From contig JANYDI010000081.1 in NCBI GenBank assembly GCA_025363695.1, forward strand, positions 1-15,208: a DNA stretch of 15,208 nt. The letters run 5' to 3'. The stretch is from Opitutia bacterium. Lineage in GTDB: Bacteria > Verrucomicrobiota > Verrucomicrobiia > Opitutales > JANYDI01. The position numbers and the translations under genes are program-made. Below are positions 11,442-15,208 of the stretch, in pieces (within the stretch, counting starts at the first letter, position 1; each line of letters begins with the position of its first letter). The notes under the pieces were generated by a model that ran no database searches, had not been told where the DNA came from, and saw nothing but the letters and a program-made list of their open reading frames with translations.

Positions 11442-13619
11442 CTACGGCCCTCCCTTGTTCCTCTGTACGCCTTCGATGGTGTCGACAAGGATATGAGACA
11501 TGAGGATATTGGGGAGGATGACGGGTTTTTCGGTACCTGGGATGTAGAGGAGGTCTAGGGGGACGGCGGCGCGGTCAAATTCGGCCAAAGCGGCGGTGAT
11601 GTGAGCATCTCGGTTTGTCCAGTCTCCCTGAAGGGTGGCGATATTGAGTTCTTTGAATAACTTCATTACCTTAGGGCTATCAAACGCATGTTTATTGGTT
11701 TGGCAGGTGGCACACCAGCGAGCGGTAAAGTCCACATAGACGAGGCGTTTTTGGGCTAAAAGCTCGGTCACGCGTTCACGCGTCCAAGGTTCCCAGCTCA
11801 GCGGACTCATATCTTTTCGTGGAAAGCCAGCGTATAAGGAAAGCAGCAACAGGAGCGTAGCGGCGGTATTAAACCGGAGGCTTTTTGGGGCATTATCGAG
11901 TATTTGACCTTTACCGTAGGCCCAGGCAGCTGCACGCATAAGCACAAGCGCTCCAATGACGGCGAGGAGCTTTCTTTCCGAAACTTGAGCAATGAGGATC
12001 CAGAAAAGAAACCCTGTCGTGGCCATGAGTAAAAACCCCATAACGTGCCTGAAGGTTTCCATCCAGGCTCCTGGTTTGGGGAGCCAGCGTAGGAGGCTTG
12101 GGAAAAACGACAGCAGCAGATAGGGGCTTGCCAGGCCACTTGCAATAGCGGTAAAAACCGTGAAGGCAGACCCCGGAGGCAGCATGAGTCCGGCCCCTAA
12201 GGCAGGCGCTAAAAACGGCGCTGCGCAAGGCGTGGACAATACCGTTGTCAGGGTCCCCGAGAAAAAGCTTCCCAGCAGACCGGCATTTTCAGGGGTTTTG
12301 CCTCCTACCGAAAGCAGGCGTGTATTGATCTCAAAAACACCCATGAGGTTTAAGCCAAACAAAAAGGTGATGGCCATCAAGGCAAAGACGAATTCGGGGT
12401 ACTGCAGCTGAAAGCCCCAGCCCAGGTAGTCTCCCGAGGCACGTAGGGCAATCAACAGGCCTGTTAAGATCCAAAAGGATACTAAAACGCCCAGTGTAAA
12501 GACGAGGCCATGCTGGCGTACTTTTTTAGGGTCTTCTTGAGCGGTATGGATAAATCCAAGGATTTTAATGCCCAGTACAGGAAAGATGCACGGCATGAGG
12601 TTGAGCAAGAGGCCCCCTGCAAAGGCGAGCATCATCAATACCAACAAGGAATGCCCTTCTGAGGACTGGGTGTGGCTTCCTGGCAAGGGGCCTGAGATGA
12701 TTTCCTTGTCTATAATGAGCGTATTTACGGAAGCGCTGTCAATCCACTGCGTTGAGGTGTAGAGCAGTCCGCTGAGCCGGTCTCCCGTGGCTGTGCTGCT
12801 TAAGTTTTGTTTAAGGTGCAAAACGAGGCCATCGCCATCCCTTTCAAAGGACTGATGCGCTGAAGGGGTAATTTTATCGTCAAAGGGATAAAAATAAATT
12901 TTTTCGATATTTTTATTGATGGGAGTATGCGAGGATCCCTTAATTTTGAGCACAAGGTCTGTAGGGTTCACGCGATGTACGGCCAAAAACCAATCAACCG
13001 GCAGGGCTTGAGGGCCTTCGTTTTGGATTTTTTCTAAAATAAAGCTGCCTTCGGTATCGGGAATGGGATTGCTATCCGAGATGGGTAAGCTTACGCTAAG
13101 CGTTGTTTGTCCAGGACGGCATAAATCCTTGCATTCGAGCCAGCTGATAGCTACGCTCAGGGCAATCGTTTGCCCGGGAATGAGCGTTTTTGGCGGGGTC
13201 ATCTCGAAGGCGATCGGGGTCTCGTTGAAATAAGCGTAACTAATCTGATCATCTTCTTGAATGACTAAGGGCGTGGGCCAAAGTCCTGGTTTTATGATAA
13301 AACCTTCAGGAGCGTGCCAATCGATGGTCGTAGGCATGCCTAAGTCCCCGGAATGTTGCCAAAAAATATGCCAGCCTGGAGGCATCTTCAGCAGGATGCC
13401 TATCTTGAAGGGCGTGCCCGGTTGAATGCTACGCACGCCTGAGATCAAAGACGCCTCGACAACGTTTTCTTTTAAAGAGGCTCCGCTTGCAGCAGTTTCG
13501 ACAATGGCCTGCTCGTCTTCCTTGGGCAGGCTGCTTTCTGTGGCCTGCACAGGGGCGCCTCCGCAAAGGGAAAAAAAGAGGTTGCAAAACAAAAAGAATA
13601 TGCGCACAGTTACTGTCAT
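11442..13619 (-). CDS. dsbD: Thiol:disulfide interchange protein DsbD family
   Basis: From the ATG at 13619 the protein is 725 aa. It has a signal peptide (MTVTVRIFFLFCNLFFSL...VQA), a periplasmic DsbD N-terminal-type domain (about 45-320, with GWHIFWQHSGDLGMPT and CKDLC at 163-167), an eight-helix membrane domain (about 325-600; Cys pair in LMPCIFPVLG and STPCAAPFLAP, about residues 344 and 465), and a C-terminal thioredoxin domain with WCATC (635-639). DsbD passes electrons from cytoplasmic thioredoxin to periplasmic thiol proteins. The frame is open to an ATG at 13697, but that extension would overlap hemH and the promoter and lacks signal character. No Shine-Dalgarno is visible. The gene is divergent from hemH; cytochrome or haem-related thiol reduction is a possible functional link. 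Confidence 0.93.
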   Translation of the reverse strand: MTVTVRIFFLFCNLFFSLCGGAPVQATESSLPKEDEQAIVETAASGASLKENVVEASLISGVRSIQPGTPFKIGILLKMPPGWHIFWQHSGDLGMPTTIDWHAPEGFIIKPGLWPTPLVIQEDDQISYAYFNETPIAFEMTPPKTLIPGQTIALSVAISWLECKDLCRPGQTTLSVSLPISDSNPIPDTEGSFILEKIQNEGPQALPVDWFLAVHRVNPTDLVLKIKGSSHTPINKNIEKIYFYPFDDKITPSAHQSFERDGDGLVLHLKQNLSSTATGDRLSGLLYTSTQWIDSASVNTLIIDKEIISGPLPGSHTQSSEGHSLLVLMMLAFAGGLLLNLMPCIFPVLGIKILGFIHTAQEDPKKVRQHGLVFTLGVLVSFWILTGLLIALRASGDYLGWGFQLQYPEFVFALMAITFLFGLNLMGVFEINTRLLSVGGKTPENAGLLGSFFSGTLTTVLSTPCAAPFLAPALGAGLMLPPGSAFTVFTAIASGLASPYLLLSFFPSLLRWLPKPGAWMETFRHVMGFLLMATTGFLFWILIAQVSERKLLAVIGALVLMRAAAWAYGKGQILDNAPKSLRFNTAATLLLLLSLYAGFPRKDMSPLSWEPWTRERVTELLAQKRLVYVDFTARWCATCQTNKHAFDSPKVMKLFKELNIATLQGDWTNRDAHITAALAEFDRAAVPLDLLYIPGTEKPVILPNILMSHILVDTIEGVQRNKGGP

Positions 13620-13637
13620 GTGTCTATTTGAAAGACG

Positions 13638-13666
13638 ATAATGATAGCGTTGTCCTTTAAAGTCAA
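13638..13666 (-). promoter_or_regulatory. Candidate sigma70-type promoter for dsbD
   Basis: On the minus strand TTGACT (13666-13661), a 17-nt spacer and CATTAT (13643-13638) match the consensus at 5/6 and 4/6. Transcription would start about 12 nt upstream of the dsbD ATG at 13619, giving a very short leader. This supports the 13619 start over 13697. The 57-nt gap between dsbD and hemH must hold both promoters. Confidence 0.5.
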
Positions 13667-13676
13667 GTCCTAAGTG

Positions 13677-14798
13677 ATGTACCGTGTAGGTGAACAAAAC
13701 ACGCAGTTTGCCGTTCTACTGCTGAATTTGGGGTCTCCACAGGCCCCGAGCGTCCAAGCGGTGAAGCCGTATTTGGCAGAATTTTTAATGGATGAACGCG
13801 TCATCGATAAACCTTATTGGTTACGCTGGCTCATTGTCCATGGCGGCATCTTGCCCTTTCGCCCCAAAGCCACGGCGCATGCCTACCGCACGTTATGGAC
13901 GCAAGAGGGCTCGCCTCTGGTTGTCATCAGTAAACAACTTCAGGCAGCATTGCAAGAACGCATCCAGCAGCCCGTTTTTTTAGCCATGCGCTATGGACAG
14001 CCCAGTATCGAAGCTGAAGTCCAGAAACTATGCGACGCCAAGGTGACGGATCTTTTTGTGCTTCCTTTGTATCCGCACTACGCCATGTCCAGCTACGAAA
14101 CCGCCGTAGTTGCCGCCATGAAGGCCTTGAGGCAAGCGGCCCCGCATATCCGGGTTACCCTACAGCAACCCTTTTACAAGCACCCTGGCTACATAGACGC
14201 CCTTTGCCGCTGCGCAGAGCCGTTTTTAAAAAATCCTTACGATTATCTTCTGTTTTCCTTTCATGGCATCCCCGAACGACACCTGCGCAAGTCAGACGCC
14301 TCGCAAGCCCATTGCCTCAGCTGCGCGGATTGCTGCCAGACCGCCCACCCCGCCCATGCCACCTGTTATCGCCATCAGTGCTTTGAAACCGTACGCGCCT
14401 TTGTGGAAAAAATGGACCTTCCAAAATCCCGCTACGGCGTTGCCTTCCAATCCCGCTTAGGCCGCTCCCCCTGGCTGAAGCCCTACACCGACCTTGAACT
14501 CGAGCGCCTCCCCAAGCAAGGCGTTAAGCGCCTCCTGGTCCTCAGCCCCTCCTTTGTCTCCGATTGCCTCGAAACCCTAGAAGAACTCTCCATCCGCGGC
14601 AAAGAAACCTTTTTAGCCGCCGGCGGTAGCAGCTTTTGCCAGATCCCCTGCCTGAACACCCATCCTGCCTGGGTGGACTTTCTGGCCGCAAGCGTTCAGG
14701 AAGCAAGGGAAGGGCTAAGGGGAGCGAAGGAAGGTGAAGGCCAAGGGGCGCTTGCGCCCCTTGGATCCCCTGCCGATAGCGATTTATTAAAATGCTAG
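13677..14798 (+). CDS. hemH: Ferrochelatase, C-terminus extended into a repeat
   Basis: Ferrochelatase inserts iron into porphyrin. The 373-aa protein shows VLLLNLGSPQAP at the N-terminus, VLPLYPHYAMSSYET, the catalytic histidine motif FSFHGIPERH (His at about 196) and the SPSFVSDCLETLEE motif with the conserved glutamate. A cysteine cluster, C..C..CC.........C....C at about 213-235, resembles the internal iron-sulfur type found in some bacterial ferrochelatases. The domain should end near PAWVDFLAASVQE. The last ~28 residues (EGLRGAKEGEGQG...) are translated from the edge, H1 and part of H2 of composite repeat VI, where the stop codon lies. GTG at 13674 is an equally placed alternative start. 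No Shine-Dalgarno is visible. It diverges from dsbD. Confidence 0.93.
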   Translation: MYRVGEQNTQFAVLLLNLGSPQAPSVQAVKPYLAEFLMDERVIDKPYWLRWLIVHGGILPFRPKATAHAYRTLWTQEGSPLVVISKQLQAALQERIQQPVFLAMRYGQPSIEAEVQKLCDAKVTDLFVLPLYPHYAMSSYETAVVAAMKALRQAAPHIRVTLQQPFYKHPGYIDALCRCAEPFLKNPYDYLLFSFHGIPERHLRKSDASQAHCLSCADCCQTAHPAHATCYRHQCFETVRAFVEKMDLPKSRYGVAFQSRLGRSPWLKPYTDLELERLPKQGVKRLLVLSPSFVSDCLETLEELSIRGKETFLAAGGSSFCQIPCLNTHPAWVDFLAASVQEAREGLRGAKEGEGQGALAPLGSPADSDLLKC

Positions 14799-14823
14799 CG
14801 CATTTTAGATAAATCGCTATCGG
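14741..14823. repeat. Hairpins H1 and H2, left end of element VI (overlap hemH)
   Basis: H1 is CCAAGGGGCGC-tt-GCGCCCCTTGG. H2 pairs CCGATAGCGATTTA with TAAATCGCTATCGG, apex AAAATGC-tagc-GCATTTT. The hemH TAG lies within the H2 apex. Confidence 0.87.
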
Positions 14824-14912
14824 GAAGGGTGATACAAGGCCCCCCACAGATCGCTTCGCGATCGCATCTAAGTAATATAGTACGTGTAATCAATCCTGCT
14901 TGATTAACTAAC

Positions 14913-15133
14913 AAACCACACATAAGGAGGCTTGAAGGGCCGGCATATCGTAGCCCAGGGCGTAAGCCCTGGGTTTTGGCATGGAAAAAAATTTGAGCCC
15001 TGTAAGGGCGGCACTCAGAAGGTCAATAGGAGTGTCGCCCCTGTAGGGCTCAAAAAAATTTCACCCGTAAACCCAGGGCTTACGCCCTGGGCTACGATAT
15101 GCCGGCCCTTCAGGCCTCCTTAAGTGCGGTTTT
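14913..15133. repeat. Palindrome B, copy in element VI
   Basis: The arms are AAACCACACATAAGGAGGCT... and the complement ending GGCCTCCTTAAGTGCGGTTT. The core is highly similar to the other three copies. The left arm has AGGCTTGAAGG where the others have AGGCCTGAAGG. Confidence 0.87.
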
Positions 15134-15180
15134 AATGGATAAGTATTGGTCGCACGCCTAATGAGGTTATGCAAGAGCTC

Positions 15181-15208
15181 TAATATATCAGGTTTAATGG
15201 ATCGCCCC
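15181..15208. repeat. Partial C2 palindrome at window end
   Basis: Read on the minus strand, GGGGCGAT.CATTAAACCTG followed by ATATATTA matches 3842-3869 of the C2 palindrome with one or two changes. The rest lies outside the window. Confidence 0.7.

Larger units (their letters stand above)
14727..15208. repeat. Composite nested inverted repeat VI, cut by window end
   Basis: The edge GGAAGGTGAAGGCCAAGGGG lies inside the hemH frame. After it come H1 (14741-14764), H2 (14773-14823), linker GATACAAGGCC, H3 GATCGCTTCGCGATC (14849-14863), AT spacer, palindrome B (14913-15133), a decayed GGGCGTGTG inverse (CGCACGCCTAAT, about 15151) and the start of an inverted C2 palindrome (15181-15208). As in element II, B is followed by C2. 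The far side is outside the window. No gene is seen after hemH. Confidence 0.85.

Noticed and set aside
13620..13697. Upstream extension of dsbD to 13697
   Set aside because: It would overlap the hemH start and cover a plausible -35/-10 pair. The internal ATG at 13619 gives a clean signal peptide.

Overview
The window comes from a bacterial chromosome of roughly balanced GC. It carries eleven intact protein genes, mostly housekeeping: transcription termination, recombination, helicase loading, haem synthesis and envelope maintenance. The gene set and protein styles (a Rho with a long disordered N-terminus, a RecA with the QPECGEDAL signature, an RMD1/DUF155 protein, a cysteine-rich ferrochelatase), together with GCCCAGGGCNNNNGCCCTGGGC-type palindromes, point to the PVC superphylum, most likely Verrucomicrobiota. 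That placement is an inference from protein character, not from a marker gene. Ten of eleven start codons have no Shine-Dalgarno sequence and the eleventh is doubtful. No tRNA, rRNA, CRISPR array, integrase or transposase gene is visible.

Layout: rho (minus) and a CPBP-family membrane protease gene (minus) lie at the left. A divergent cluster follows on the plus strand: an OmpA/Pal-like lipoprotein gene, an RMD1/DUF155 gene overlapping it by 8 nt, and ybaB. After 281 nt of structured DNA come brnQ (branched-chain amino-acid carrier) and a DUF721/DciA-like gene 5 nt behind it. A compact GspE/PilB/ComGA-type ATPase gene, recA and dsbD then follow on the minus strand. Ferrochelatase hemH diverges from dsbD at a short shared promoter region.

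The remarkable part is what lies between the genes. Most intergenic regions are filled by a nested set of inverted repeats. From the gene edge inward these are: an edge sequence (AAAGGGCCAAGGGG) that is the outer side of hairpin H1; a ~50-bp hairpin H2 (CCGATAGCGATTT...AAATCGCTATCGG); a linker like GGATATACAAGGCC; a small hairpin H3 (GATCGCTTCGCGATC); an AT-rich spacer; and a ~210-bp palindrome, B. The outer modules are mirrored on the far side, giving composite elements of ~0.5-0.95 kb. Arm sequences differ between copies, but complementarity within each copy is kept. The edge lies 3-17 nt after the stop codon of five genes and runs into the hemH reading frame. At most 5' ends it leaves about 65-105 nt for a promoter.

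A second structured family, here called D, occurs as two full copies and one fragment, plus a divergent relative (E) just before brnQ. In D/E the outer stem varies by complementary changes, while two ~10-nt strips (CAGGCAAGGA and ACRCAGCATC) and the layered fold are conserved. D/E is the best candidate here for an undescribed structured RNA or DNA element. Whether any of these act as transcription terminators, mRNA 3' structures or non-autonomous mobile elements cannot be settled from the sequence alone.
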